Positions 8,387-16,557 of a DNA stretch of 64,000 nucleotides are shown piece by piece. Made by a program: the position numbers and the translations under genes. Origin of the DNA: Streptomyces sp. NBC_00258 (lineage in GTDB: Bacteria; Actinomycetota; Actinomycetes; Streptomycetales; Streptomycetaceae); contig NZ_CP108081.1 of NCBI RefSeq assembly GCF_036182465.1, forward strand, positions 5,704,001-5,768,000. The letters run 5' to 3'. The notes under the pieces were generated by a model. That model had not been told where the DNA came from. It searched no databases and saw only the letters and a program-made list of their open reading frames with translations. Every line of letters begins with the position of its first letter. The first letter of the stretch is position 1.

Positions 8387-8971
8387 TCATGATCCGACCG
8401 CGAGCGCCGCGGGAGTGAGGACACGGTTCGGCAGGCGTGTCGGCACGGAGACCACCCGGCGCCGGGCAGCGGCGGCCTTGCGGACGAAGGCGCGGTCCCG
8501 GTCCTGCTTCCGGTCCTGGTCCTGGCCCCCGTCCCTGCCGCCGGCGAAGACGAACAGCCGCAGCACCAGGAAGCGGCCTGTCCCGGCGAGCCCGGAGGCG
8601 CTCAGGTAGACGACCTGCTCGGTGAGCATCCCGGGCGACGACTGCACGAGGTGCAGGATCAGCATCGCGAGGGAGGTCACCGCGTAGGCCGCCGTGGCCG
8701 ACCCGGCGGACTGCCAGTGCTGACGCCAGCCGGCCCGCTTACCGGTCCCGAAGGTGAAGAGCGCGTGCAACTCGGTGCAGAGGACGGTCGAGGCGACGGT
8801 GATGACCGCGTTCGCCACCACCCAGGGCATCGCACCGGCCAGCAGCGCCACCGCGCCGCTGGAGAGGACCCCGATCCCGCCGCCGCACACCACGAACCGG
8901 ACGAAGGAGGCGAACGGCCCCGGAGCAGCGTCGCCCACCGTCTTCGCCTGCTGCGCGAGCTGCGGCTTCAT
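8387..8971 (-). CDS. GtrA-like small membrane protein
   Basis: 194 residues with about four hydrophobic segments: FVRFVVCGGGIGVLSSGAVALL, MPWVVANAVITVASTVLC, AAYAVTSLAMLILHLV and YLSASGLAGTGRFLVLRLFVF. The order and the (F)RF.VVGGG start resemble the GtrA family, proposed to flip polyprenyl-linked sugars, though similarity is only at pattern level. The C-terminal tail is rich in Asp/Arg/Gln. ATG at 8971 is preferred over the upstream in-frame start because GGAAGGAAA precedes it. It is divergent from the PPOX-family gene; a 26-bp perfect inverted repeat lies between them. Confidence 0.65.
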   Translation of the reverse strand: MKPQLAQQAKTVGDAAPGPFASFVRFVVCGGGIGVLSSGAVALLAGAMPWVVANAVITVASTVLCTELHALFTFGTGKRAGWRQHWQSAGSATAAYAVTSLAMLILHLVQSSPGMLTEQVVYLSASGLAGTGRFLVLRLFVFAGGRDGGQDQDRKQDRDRAFVRKAAAARRRVVSVPTRLPNRVLTPAALAVGS

Positions 8972-9072
8972 GGGGATTTCCTTCCGGGCGGCGGGGCCGT
9001 GAACCCCTGCGATCAACTGGGTTCAACAATGCCGTCGCGCGCCCGTCCCAACGAGACAGCTCACACCCGAAC

Positions 9073-9098
9073 CCATGGTGGTGCTGGCTCCACCATGG
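9073..9098. promoter_or_regulatory. Perfect 9-bp inverted repeat in a divergent promoter region
   Basis: CCATGGTGG and CCACCATGG separated by eight bases, about 100 bp upstream of both the GtrA-like and the PPOX-family genes. The placement fits an operator for a dimeric regulator; no regulator gene is adjacent. Confidence 0.4.
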
Positions 9099-9205
9099 AA
9101 GGGGGGTACGCCCGTATCCGGCCCGCGGAACTGGAATACGTAACTGGACAGAACACGCTGAAAGACCAAAGGGAATCACCACCGCCCGCACTCCGGAGGA
9201 CCCGC

Positions 9206-9631
9206 ATGGCCCTGAACCGTGAAGAGCGAGAGACGTTCCTGAAAGAGCCGCACATCGCCGCGTTCGCAGTCGACGCCGGGGCGGGCCGCGCCCCGCTCAC
9301 GGTGCCGATCTGGTACCAGTACGAGCCCGACGGCACCGTATGGATCCTGATCCAGGCGGACTCCCGCAAGAACCAACTGCTCAGTGCGGCAGGCCGGTTC
9401 TCCCTCATGGTCGACCGGCTCGAACCCACCATCCGGTACGTGTCCGTCGAGGGCCCGGTCCTCGACACGACCCCCGCCACCCGCGAGCAGCTCCACGAGA
9501 TCTCCGCCCGCTACCTCCCGGCCGACAAGGTCGACGGGTACGTCGACTTCTCCTGGAAGGAGCACGGCAGCCAGGTGGTCGTCCGGATGCGCCCCGAACG
9601 CTGGCTCTCGTCCGACCTCGGTACGGTCTGA
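9206..9631 (+). CDS. Pyridoxamine 5'-phosphate oxidase-family (split-barrel) protein
   Basis: 141 residues: MALNREERETFLKEPHIAAFAV, then PIWYQYEPDGTVWILIQADSRKNQLL, a PPOX-type split-barrel FMN or F420 binder. Short members of this group in actinobacteria are often F420-dependent (biliverdin reductase-like or Rv1155-like), but the cofactor cannot be decided here. GGAGGA at 9195-9200 precedes the ATG at 9206, which fixes the start despite a longer open frame upstream. The next gene, 27 bp downstream, encodes another PPOX-fold protein, suggesting a two-gene unit. Confidence 0.8.
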   Translation: MALNREERETFLKEPHIAAFAVDAGAGRAPLTVPIWYQYEPDGTVWILIQADSRKNQLLSAAGRFSLMVDRLEPTIRYVSVEGPVLDTTPATREQLHEISARYLPADKVDGYVDFSWKEHGSQVVVRMRPERWLSSDLGTV

Positions 9632-9658
9632 GCCGGAGGCAGGCGCGACAATCGCCCC

Positions 9659-10342
9659 ATGAGCACCGAGTCTTCCTCCTCCCCGCCCCCCTCCGAGTTC
9701 GTACGGCTGCTGAGGGCCCAGCGGGTCTGGGACACCGAGCTGCCCGGCTTCGCCCCCGACACCGCCCCGACGAATCCGTTGCCGCTGTTCGAGCAGTGGT
9801 TCGCGGAGGCGGTGGCGGCCGGGCAGACCGAGCCGCACACGATGTCCCTGGCCACGGCGGACGAGGAGGGCAGGCCCGATGTGCGGATCGTGATGCTGCA
9901 CGGCGCCGACGAGGAGGGCTGGCACTTCGCGTCGCACGCGGGCAGCCGGAAGGGCCGGCAGCTGGCGGCCCGGCCGTACGCGGCACTCGGCTTCTACTGG
10001 CCCGTGCAGGGCCGGCAGATCCGGGTGCGCGGCCGGGTGACCGTCGCCCCGCCCGAGGTCGCCCACGCCGATCTGCACGCCCGCTCGACCGGAGCCCTCG
10101 CCTCCGCCCTGGTGGGCCGCCAGAGCGAAGTCCTCGACTCCTACGAGGAGTTGGAGCGCGCCTCGGACGCCGCCTGGCAGCGGGCCCAGCGCGAACCGGA
10201 CGCCCCCGCCCCCTCATGGACGGTGTACGTCCTCACCCCCGACGAGGTCGAGTTCTTCCAGGGCGACCCCCACCGCCGCCACGTACGCCTCACGTACCGC
10301 CGCACCGAGTCCACTTGGCGCAGGGAACTGCTGTGGCCGTAG
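9659..10342 (+). CDS. PdxH-like flavin oxidase, second copy
   Basis: 227 residues resembling pyridoxamine 5'-phosphate oxidase: FEQWFAEAVAAGQTEPHTMSLATADEEGRPDVRIV in the first barrel half, GRKGRQL-like SRKGRQLAARPYAALGFYWPVQGRQIRVRG in the middle, and the terminal RRELLWP in place of the usual WRIERLSP. The conserved PdxH core is present but the tail differs, and the window holds a more canonical pdxH at 54.0 kb. This may therefore be a diverged paralogue (phenazine-type flavoprotein or a PNP oxidase with another amine substrate). Located 27 bp after the short PPOX gene and ended by a large inverted REP pair. Confidence 0.75.
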   Translation: MSTESSSSPPPSEFVRLLRAQRVWDTELPGFAPDTAPTNPLPLFEQWFAEAVAAGQTEPHTMSLATADEEGRPDVRIVMLHGADEEGWHFASHAGSRKGRQLAARPYAALGFYWPVQGRQIRVRGRVTVAPPEVAHADLHARSTGALASALVGRQSEVLDSYEELERASDAAWQRAQREPDAPAPSWTVYVLTPDEVEFFQGDPHRRHVRLTYRRTESTWRRELLWP

Positions 10343-10369
10343 GCCCGCTGAGGTGCGTCCTACCCTGCC

Positions 10370-10505
10370 GGCCCGGTGGGGGCCGATCGCGCAGTTCCCC
10401 GCGCCCCTGAAAGACGGGGCTGCGCCCCTGTCTTTCAGCTTTGGGGGGCGGTAGCCCCTGCTTTTAAGGGGCGTGGGGAACTGCGCGATCGGCCCCCACC
10501 GGGCC
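10370..10505. repeat. Inverted pair of REP-like repeats, 39-bp arms
   Basis: Arms 10370-10408 and 10467-10505 are inverted copies of the dispersed repeat with one mismatch, separated by 58 bases. The RNA from either strand can form a long hairpin between the two convergent genes, so it probably acts as a two-way terminator or 3'-end stabiliser. This arrangement is like paired REP sequences of other bacteria. Confidence 0.75.
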
Positions 10506-10551
10506 CGCAGCCGCAAACCCACCCAAGCCCTCGCCCCGCCCGCCCGGGGCG

Positions 10552-11154
10552 TCACAAACCAACAGCCTCCCCATCCGTGGCGAGCCGCGCATGCAGATGC
10601 ACATCCCGAAACGCATCCTGCCGCCCCGCCTCGAACATCGCCCCCCGCAACGTCCCCTCGTACAGAAACCCACACCGCTCAGCAACCCGGCACGACGCAT
10701 CGTGCCCAACCGCATGCCCCAACTCCAGCCGATGCAGCCCGAGCCCTTCGAACGCCCACCGCCCGGCCAGCGCCAGCGAACGCGACGCGATCTGCCGCCC
10801 CCGTGCCTCCGGCAGCACCCAGTAGCCGACCCGCGCGACGCGTATGACGTGGTCGATGTCGTTGACCCCGATGTGCCCGAGCGTCACGTCGCTCTCCGCG
10901 TCGATGACACGGAAGGAGGCCCCGACACCTTCCGCGGCCGCCTTGGCCCGAGCCCGCAGCGACTCCCGCGCGCTGTCCAGGTCCTCGATCGCCCTGAGCG
11001 GGGTGTTCCACCGCTTGAACTCGGGGTCGGAACACCCCCGCAGCCATGCCTCGACATCCGAGCCGGCCTCCGCGTCCCACGGCCGCAGCCGCAGACCGTG
11101 ACCGTGGAGTTCAGGAAAGGGACGGGCACCGTGGGACTCGTACAAGTCGGTCAT
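10552..11154 (-). CDS. GNAT-family N-acetyltransferase
   Basis: 200 residues. LRLRPWDAEAGSDVEAWLRGCSDPEF near the N-terminus, VTLGHIGVNDIDHVIRVARVGYWVLPEARGRQIASRSLALAGRWAFEGLGLHRLEL in the centre (the Q/RxxGxG/A-type acetyl-CoA loop is ARGRQIA), then HAVGHDASCRVAERCGFLYEGTLRGA. This is the RimJ/RimL-like branch that acetylates protein N-termini or small amines. ATG at 11154 is chosen over a TTG five codons earlier. It follows the DUF35 gene by 27 bp on the same strand and may be read through from the operator at 12150, but its function does not fit the pathway. Confidence 0.8.
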   Translation of the reverse strand: MTDLYESHGARPFPELHGHGLRLRPWDAEAGSDVEAWLRGCSDPEFKRWNTPLRAIEDLDSARESLRARAKAAAEGVGASFRVIDAESDVTLGHIGVNDIDHVIRVARVGYWVLPEARGRQIASRSLALAGRWAFEGLGLHRLELGHAVGHDASCRVAERCGFLYEGTLRGAMFEAGRQDAFRDVHLHARLATDGEAVGL

Positions 11155-11181
11155 CCGTCCATTCAACAACGGGTGCCCGAG

Positions 11182-11628
11182 CTAGGCGGAAGCGGGCCGG
11201 AACACCGGAACCGAGACCGCGCCCTCCACCCCCTCCACCTGCTCGGTGCCCTCGGCGCCCCCGGCCCGGAAGGTCACCTCCAGCGCCATCCCCACCCGCA
11301 GCGCCTCCTCCGCGCATCCCACCACCTCGGTCATCATCCGCGGCCCCTCCGCGAGATCGACGACGGCGGCGACGTACGGCGTGCGGGAGCCGAAGGGCGG
11401 CAGGTCGTTGCGGTGGACGACGGACCAGGTGTAGAGCGTGGCGCGGCCGCTCGCCCGTTCCCAGGTGACGTCCTCGCTCCAGCAGCGCGGGCAGAACTCG
11501 CGGGGGTAGTGGTGGGCGCGCCCGCACGCCCCGCACCGGCGCAGCAGCAACCGCCCCTCGGCGGCCGCGTCCCAGTACGGCCGCGTGAAGGCGTCGGCCT
11601 CCGGCAGATCGAACCGCGCCCCGCTCAC
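11182..11628 (-). CDS. Zn-ribbon/OB-fold DUF35 protein, possible partner of the thiolase-like protein
   Basis: 148 residues. An N-terminal helix (FDLPEADAFTRPYWDAAAEGRLLLRRC) leads to a four-Cys rubredoxin-like zinc ribbon, CGACGRAHHYPREFCPRC, near residues 31-48. The rest is an OB fold with ATLYTWSVVHRNDLPPFGSRTPYVAAVVDLAEG. DUF35 proteins bind acyl-CoA and form complexes with thiolase-like aldolases (ChsH2/Ltp2) or HMG-CoA synthases. The GTG start overlaps the stop of a 16-codon open frame as GTGA, and that frame overlaps the DoxX-like gene, so all three are coupled. The operator copy at 12150 heads this unit. Confidence 0.88.
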   Translation of the reverse strand: MSGARFDLPEADAFTRPYWDAAAEGRLLLRRCGACGRAHHYPREFCPRCWSEDVTWERASGRATLYTWSVVHRNDLPPFGSRTPYVAAVVDLAEGPRMMTEVVGCAEEALRVGMALEVTFRAGGAEGTEQVEGVEGAVSVPVFRPASA

Positions 11629-11675
11629 GACAGCACCCCCACCAGAAGAATCCCGGCCCCCAGAACCCCGGCCAT
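11625..11675 (-). CDS. Possible 16-residue hydrophobic microprotein coupled to both neighbours
   Basis: The open frame encodes MAGVLGAGILLVGVLS. Its ATG overlaps the stop of the DoxX-like gene as TGATG, and its TGA overlaps the GTG of the DUF35 gene as GTGA. Such exact stop-start fits on both sides are typical of real coupled genes and fill an otherwise unexplained gap of about 50 bases. The product would be a single short membrane-inserting helix. It may be a true small protein or only a ribosome relay; nothing else supports it. Confidence 0.4.
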   Translation of the reverse strand: MAGVLGAGILLVGVLS

Positions 11676-12124
11676 CAGAAGAAGCCCACCACGCTGTCCA
11701 GCGACCACGTCTGCCAGGACATCCCGAAGAGGGCCACCAGGGAGATCAGCGCCATCATCGCGTTCTGCCCCTGCTCGGCCCAGTCGTGGATCATCAGCAC
11801 GAGGTAGAGGAGGTTGAGGAGCAGCCCGCCGACCAGGGCGATCGGGGTCAGGAAGCCCACGACCAGACCGAGCCCGAGGGCGAGCTCCGCGTACACGACG
11901 ACGTACGCCATCGTGCGCGGACGCGGCGCGACCACCACGTCGAAACCGCTGCGCACCGCGTTCCACCGGTGCTTCGCCGCGACGTCCGACGCCCACGCGA
12001 TCCCGGTCCCGCGCTCGAACCAGCCCTTTTTGTCCTTGTGCCGCCAGCTCTCCAGCCACCACAGCCCGAGGCCGATACGGAGCACGGCGACCCATTCCGC
12101 CCCGGTGAGCCAGATCGTGTCCAT
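11675..12124 (-). CDS. DoxX/DoxD-like small membrane protein
   Basis: 149 residues. WVAVLRIGLGLWWLESWRHK at the N-terminus, then TMAYVVVYAELALGLGLVVGFLTPIALVGGLLLNLLYLVL and AMMALISLVALFGMSW give about four membrane helices in the DoxX pattern. DoxX proteins are membrane partners of quinone-linked oxidoreductases, but a specific role cannot be given. GGGGAG precedes the ATG at 12124, and a perfect copy of the regional operator lies 26-40 bp upstream. First gene of a coupled unit with the microprotein and DUF35 gene. Confidence 0.78.
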   Translation of the reverse strand: MDTIWLTGAEWVAVLRIGLGLWWLESWRHKDKKGWFERGTGIAWASDVAAKHRWNAVRSGFDVVVAPRPRTMAYVVVYAELALGLGLVVGFLTPIALVGGLLLNLLYLVLMIHDWAEQGQNAMMALISLVALFGMSWQTWSLDSVVGFF

Positions 12125-12149
12125 GAACTCCCCTGCCGCCGAACGGGAT

Positions 12150-12164
12150 CTGACGGTACGTCAG
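12150..12164 (-). promoter_or_regulatory. Operator copy for the DoxX-like/DUF35 unit
   Basis: CTGAC-GGTAC-GTCAG, a perfect consensus copy. On the minus strand it contains TACCGT, a plausible -10 box, as in the site before the thiolase-like gene. Confidence 0.7.
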
Positions 12165-12315
12165 TTCAGCGTACGGACGGCGTACGCGCAAGAGCCGCGT
12201 CTCACCAAGCCCCCACAACCAGACGCCCTACGCCACGAGCCCCACGCACTCCTCCTACAGCCGTGATCAATCCGCAACCAATTCCGGGCTTGACCGAGAC
12301 CCATCAAGTGAGCAC

Positions 12316-13539
12316 ATGAATACGCTCTGGCACATGGCCGACTCCACAGCGCCCGCGAACTCCGCGGCACAGCCCCTCGCAGACCGCCCCGTGTACGTCA
12401 TCGGCGGCGGCCCGGGCGGCCTCGCGGCGGCACACGCGCTGCGCGCGCAGGGCGTACGCGCCGTCGTGCTCGAAAAGTCCGATCGCGTCGGGGCGTCCTG
12501 GCGACGGCACTACGACCGGCTCCGTCTGCACACCACACGGCGACTGTCCGGGCTCCCGGGGCTGCCGATGCCGCGCTCGTTCGGGCGGTGGGTGTCGCGC
12601 GACAACGTGGTGCGGTATCTGGAGAAGTACGCCGAGTACCACGAGCTGGAGATCGTCACGGGCGTCGAGGTCTCCCGCGTGGAGCCCTCCGCCGACGGCA
12701 GCGGCTGGCTGCTGCACGCCACCGGCGGGCGCGAGCTGACCGGCAGCGCGGTCGTCGTCGCCACCGGCTACAACCACACACCGCACGTGCCGGACTGGCC
12801 CGGGCGTGACGCGTTCAAGGGCGAACTCCTGCACGCGGGCGAGTACCGCAACCCCGCCCCCTACACCGGACGTGACGTCCTCGTCGTCGGGGTCGGCAAC
12901 ACCGGCGCCGAGATCGCCGTCGACCTCGTCGAGGGCGGCGCCTCGCGCGTACGGCTCTCGGTGCGCACCGCACCGCACATCGTGCGCCGGTCGACGGCCG
13001 GCTGGGCGGCCCAGTTCACCGGGATCCTCTGCCGGCGGCTGCCGGTCGGCCTGGTGGACCGGATGGCCGGACCGCTGGCCAAGGTCAGCGTGCCCGACCT
13101 GTCGGCGCAGGGCCTGCCGCGACCGGACACCGGGCTGTACTCGCGCGTGAACGAGGGGGCCATCCCCGTACAGGACGTCGGCCTGATCGACGCCGTCCGC
13201 AAGGGGCGCGTCGAGGTCGTGCCCGCGGTCGACGCCTTCGAGGACGGCAAGGTCGTCCTCGCGAACGGCGACCGCATCGGCCCGGACGCCGTGATCGCAG
13301 CGACCGGTTACCGGCGTTCCCTGGAGGGCATGGTCGGCCACCTCGACGTCCTGGACGGACGCGGCCGCCCGATCGTCCACGGCCCGCACACTCCGAAGAA
13401 CGCCCCCGGCCTCTACTTCACCGGCTTCACCAACCCCATCAGCGGCATGTTCCGCGAACTCTCCATGGACGCGGAAAAGATCGCCAGAACAATCACCCGC
13501 GACAGGGACCACAGAAACCCGTCCCGCATCACAGCCTGA
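12316..13539 (+). CDS. Flavin-containing monooxygenase (class B, NADPH)
   Basis: 407 residues. FAD-binding GGGPGGLAAA near residue 31, the monooxygenase fingerprint FKGELLHAGEY near 165 (FxGxxxHxxxY fits exactly), NADPH-binding VGVGNTGAEIA near 190, and an ATGYRRS motif near 325. These enzymes oxygenate soft nucleophiles or ketones (N-, S- or Baeyer-Villiger oxidation); the single FMO-type fingerprint does not decide which. It may introduce oxygen into the substrate of the surrounding pathway, but the 190-bp divergent region carries only one operator copy, nearer the DoxX side. The ATG at 12316 is used; MADST at 12334 is an alternative start. Confidence 0.88.
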   Translation: MNTLWHMADSTAPANSAAQPLADRPVYVIGGGPGGLAAAHALRAQGVRAVVLEKSDRVGASWRRHYDRLRLHTTRRLSGLPGLPMPRSFGRWVSRDNVVRYLEKYAEYHELEIVTGVEVSRVEPSADGSGWLLHATGGRELTGSAVVVATGYNHTPHVPDWPGRDAFKGELLHAGEYRNPAPYTGRDVLVVGVGNTGAEIAVDLVEGGASRVRLSVRTAPHIVRRSTAGWAAQFTGILCRRLPVGLVDRMAGPLAKVSVPDLSAQGLPRPDTGLYSRVNEGAIPVQDVGLIDAVRKGRVEVVPAVDAFEDGKVVLANGDRIGPDAVIAATGYRRSLEGMVGHLDVLDGRGRPIVHGPHTPKNAPGLYFTGFTNPISGMFRELSMDAEKIARTITRDRDHRNPSRITA

Positions 13540-13577
13540 CCAGCGCCTCGGAGGGGACACGGCCTCGCGGGCTCACG

Positions 13578-13772
13578 GTGAGGCGCAGCCTTCGCCGCGC
13601 GGGGAGGCGCAGCCCTAGGGCGCGCGTGGAGGCGCAACCTTAGGCGCGCGGGGAGGCGCAATCCTTGAGGGCGCGGGGAACGGCGCAGCCCTTTTGGGGG
13701 CGCGGGGAACTGCGCAATCTTTTAGGGGCGCGGGGAACGGCGCGACCAGCCCCCACCGGCCCGCACCCAAAG
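13578..13772. repeat. Tandem degenerate array of REP-like units
   Basis: About six head-to-tail units of 24-29 bp with pattern GGCGCAGCC-n-GGCGCGCGGGGA. They become more canonical toward 13.7 kb, where full copies of the dispersed repeat appear, the last ending in AGCCCCCACCGG. The array follows the monooxygenase stop and precedes the two operators of the next gene. Spacing is too short and sequence too uniform for a CRISPR. Confidence 0.7.
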
Positions 13773-13859
13773 AACCGCCCTCCCAACAGAGTTCCCCCAC
13801 ACCCCCCACCGGGTACAAACCCTGTGCTCGCCACAACTTCTTTGCGTGCAGACCCGTTC

Positions 13860-13898
13860 CTGACGCGCCGTCAGTTCAGTAATCTGACACAGCGTCAG
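13860..13898 (+). promoter_or_regulatory. Two operator copies for the ADP-forming acyl-CoA synthetase
   Basis: Perfect copies CTGAC-GCGCC-GTCAG (13860-13874) and CTGAC-ACAGC-GTCAG (13884-13898), 24 bp centre to centre, so they face the same side of the helix only roughly. The second ends 32 bp before the ATG. Double sites suggest the tightest control in the regulon. Confidence 0.75.
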
Positions 13899-13930
13899 TT
13901 ATTGGCAGCCACACAGGAGCGGGCGGACCG

Positions 13931-16156
13931 ATGCTTGGATCAACCCACGGCACCCTCACCACCGACTCCCGCCGGGCCCGCGTCATCGCCTGCGGCGAGC
14001 AACCGGCCCCTGCCGTGCACGGCAGGCCCGCCGCCACCGACGACCTCGACGTCAGCGGCCGGCCGCTGTACGCCGGCGTACCCGATCTGGACCGCTTCTT
14101 CCGCCCCGAGTGCGTGGCCGTCGTCGGCGCCTCGGACGCCGAGGGGCGCCCGAACACCGGCATCACCCGACAACTGCTCGCCTGGTCCGAGCGGGTCGGC
14201 GCCCGCCTGCACCCGGTGCACCCGACCCGCCAGTCGGTCTTCGGCATACCGTGCGTCCCCTCCGTCACGGACCTGCCCGAAGAAGTCGACCTGGCCGTGC
14301 TGCTGGTCTCCGATCCACTGCCCGTGATCGAGGAACTCGCCGAGACCAAGGTGAAGTTCGCGGTCGCGTTCGCCTCCGGGTTCGCCGAGACCGGCGCGGA
14401 GGGCGCCGCCGCGCAGGCCAGGCTGGCCGCCGCCGTGGAACGCTCCGGGCTGCGACTGCTCGGCCCGAACACCAACCTCAACGCCTTCGAGAAGTTCCGC
14501 GACGACCTGGACGGGCCGGCGATCGCCCTGATCACCCAGTCCGGCCACCAGGGCCGCCCGGTCTTCACCCTCCAGGAACTGGGCATCCGCCTCTCCCACT
14601 GGGCGCCCACCGGCAACGAGGCCGACCTGGAGAGCGCCGACTTCATCTCCTACTTCGCCGAGCAGCCGGAGGTCGGCGCCATCGCCTGCTACGTCGAAGG
14701 GCTGAAGGACGGACGGTCCTTCCTGCTCGCCGCCGACCGGGCCGCCCGGCGCGGGGTCCCCGTCGTCGCGGTCAAGGTCGGCCGCACCGAGACCGGAGCC
14801 CGTACGGCCGCCTCGCACACCGGCAAACTGACCGGCGCCGACGCGGTGGTGGACGCGGCGATGCGACAGTACGGCGTGATCCGCGTCGACGGCCTCGACG
14901 AACTCCAGGACACCGCCGCCCTGTTGGCGCGCGCCCGCCCCCCGTCCGCCGACGGCGTGGTCGTCTACTCGATCTCGGGCGGCACGGGCGCGCACTTCTC
15001 CGACCTGGCGACGGAGGCGGGGCTCTCCCTGCCCACGCTGTCGGCCGGCAAGCAGGCCGAGCTGCACGAGTGGATCCCCGAGTACCTGGACGTGTCCAAC
15101 CCCGTCGACAACGGCGGGCATCCGGTGGGCGACTGGCGCGGCCGGAAGATCATCGACGCGATCCTCGCGGACCCGTCGGTGGGGGTGCTGATCTGTCCCA
15201 TCACGGGTCCCTTCCCTCCGATGAGCGACAAGCTGGCGCAGGACCTGGTGGACGCGGCGGAACAGACGGACAAGCTGGTGTGCGTGGTGTGGGGTTCGCC
15301 GGTCGGCACGGAGGCCGCGTACCGTCAGACGCTGCTCGGGTCGTCCCGCGTGGCCACCTTCCGCACGTTCGCGAACTGCATCACGGCGGTACGGGCCCAC
15401 TTGGAGCACGCGCGGTTCTCCTCGCTCTACCGCTCGCCCTTCGACGAGGCGCCGCGCACGTCGTCCCCCTCGTTCCGCAAGGCGCAGGCGCTGATGCGGC
15501 CGGGGCAGCAGCTGAGCGAGCACGCGGCGAAGCAGTTGCTGCGCGCGTACGGGATTCGCGTACCGCGTGAGCAGTTGGTGACCAGTGCCGCCGCGTCCGT
15601 CCGGGCGGCCGGGCTCGTCGGCTACCCCGTCGTCATGAAGGCCTCCGGCGCGCAGCTCGCCCACAAGACCGAACTCGGCCTGGTGAAGATCGGGTTGACC
15701 TCCGCGAGTCAGGTCCGCGACGCGTATCGCGACCTGACCGACATCGCGCGGTACGAGGACGTGCCGCTCGACGGGGTGCTGGTCTGCCAGATGGTCGAGC
15801 CCGGTGTCGAGATGGTCGTGGGTGTCACGCAGGACGCGCTGTTCGGGCCGACGGTGACGGTCGGGCTGGGCGGGGTGCTCGTCGAGGTCCTGCGGGACAC
15901 GGCGGTACGGGTGCCGCCGTTCGGCGAGGACCAGGCGCGGTCGATGCTGTCCGAACTCCGCGGGCGGGCGCTGCTGGACGGCGTTCGCGGGCGCCCTCCG
16001 GCCGACCTCGACGCGCTCGTCGAGGTCGTCCTCCGCGTCCAGCGCATGGCCCTCGAACTGGACGGGGAGCTTTCCGAGCTGGACATCAATCCGCTGATGG
16101 TGCTGCCTCGGGGGCAGGGGGCGGTGGCGTTGGACGCGTTGGCGGTGTGCCGCTGA
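13931..16156 (+). CDS. Acyl-CoA synthetase, ADP-forming (acetate-CoA ligase type, fused subunits)
   Basis: 741 residues. After a variable ~50-residue N-terminus come the CoA-binding domain (FFRPECVAVVGASDAEGRPNTGI, ~60-150), the succinyl-CoA-ligase-like domains (LITQSGHQGRPVFT, ~200-330) with the phospho-His region AASHTGKLTGADAVVDAA near 300, and a C-terminal ATP-grasp domain (~520-740: GYPVVMKASGAQLAHKTELGLVKIGL, ELDINPLMVL). The fused enzyme interconverts acyl-CoA + ADP + Pi with acid + ATP + CoA. In a degradative cluster it could either activate a substrate or recover ATP from the terminal thioester. AGGAG lies 11 bp before the ATG. Two operator copies are upstream. Confidence 0.88.
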   Translation: MLGSTHGTLTTDSRRARVIACGEQPAPAVHGRPAATDDLDVSGRPLYAGVPDLDRFFRPECVAVVGASDAEGRPNTGITRQLLAWSERVGARLHPVHPTRQSVFGIPCVPSVTDLPEEVDLAVLLVSDPLPVIEELAETKVKFAVAFASGFAETGAEGAAAQARLAAAVERSGLRLLGPNTNLNAFEKFRDDLDGPAIALITQSGHQGRPVFTLQELGIRLSHWAPTGNEADLESADFISYFAEQPEVGAIACYVEGLKDGRSFLLAADRAARRGVPVVAVKVGRTETGARTAASHTGKLTGADAVVDAAMRQYGVIRVDGLDELQDTAALLARARPPSADGVVVYSISGGTGAHFSDLATEAGLSLPTLSAGKQAELHEWIPEYLDVSNPVDNGGHPVGDWRGRKIIDAILADPSVGVLICPITGPFPPMSDKLAQDLVDAAEQTDKLVCVVWGSPVGTEAAYRQTLLGSSRVATFRTFANCITAVRAHLEHARFSSLYRSPFDEAPRTSSPSFRKAQALMRPGQQLSEHAAKQLLRAYGIRVPREQLVTSAAASVRAAGLVGYPVVMKASGAQLAHKTELGLVKIGLTSASQVRDAYRDLTDIARYEDVPLDGVLVCQMVEPGVEMVVGVTQDALFGPTVTVGLGGVLVEVLRDTAVRVPPFGEDQARSMLSELRGRALLDGVRGRPPADLDALVEVVLRVQRMALELDGELSELDINPLMVLPRGQGAVALDALAVCR

Positions 16157-16282
16157 GGGCTACGTGCGGTGGTGTCGGGTGCGGTGCGGTGGTGTCGGGT
16201 GGGGTGGTGTGTCGGGTGCGGGTGCGTGGGGGCTGGTCGCGCAGTTCCCCGCGCCCCTGAAAGACGCGCCCGGCGTCCGCCG

Positions 16283-16420
16283 CCGAGTCGGCGCCGCGCC
16301 GGGGCATCCGATCGCAGCTGTGTCGTCCCGGGCCATCAACTCACCCTCGGGAGGTCGTACTGCGATCGGAAACCCCGACACGACACCTCACGCCGGGGGG
16401 CGACTGCCGCCCGGTGGGAC
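16283..16420 (+). mobile_element. MITE-like element, copy 1
   Basis: Contains GGGGCATCCGATCGCAGCTG ... GGGAGGTCGT-CTGCGATCGGA ... CTGCCGCCCGGTGGG. Its inner CCGATCGCAG and CTGCGATCGG segments are inverted to each other. The reverse complement recurs at 16558-16695 with a diverged middle. It encodes nothing obvious. Confidence 0.5.
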
Positions 16421-16557
16421 CACCTGTCAAAGGGGAGTAACCGTCGGCCCCTGTCAGGGGCGCGGGGAACAGCGCGCTCAACCCACGACAACCCGCGCTC
16501 ACGCACCGCCCTCAGGCACGCTCATCAGGGGCGCGGGTCTTTCAGGGGCGCGGCCCC

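Noticed and set aside
13578..13772. CRISPR-like array
   Set aside because: Units are 24-29 bp with no unique spacers and grade into the dispersed repeat; no cas genes.
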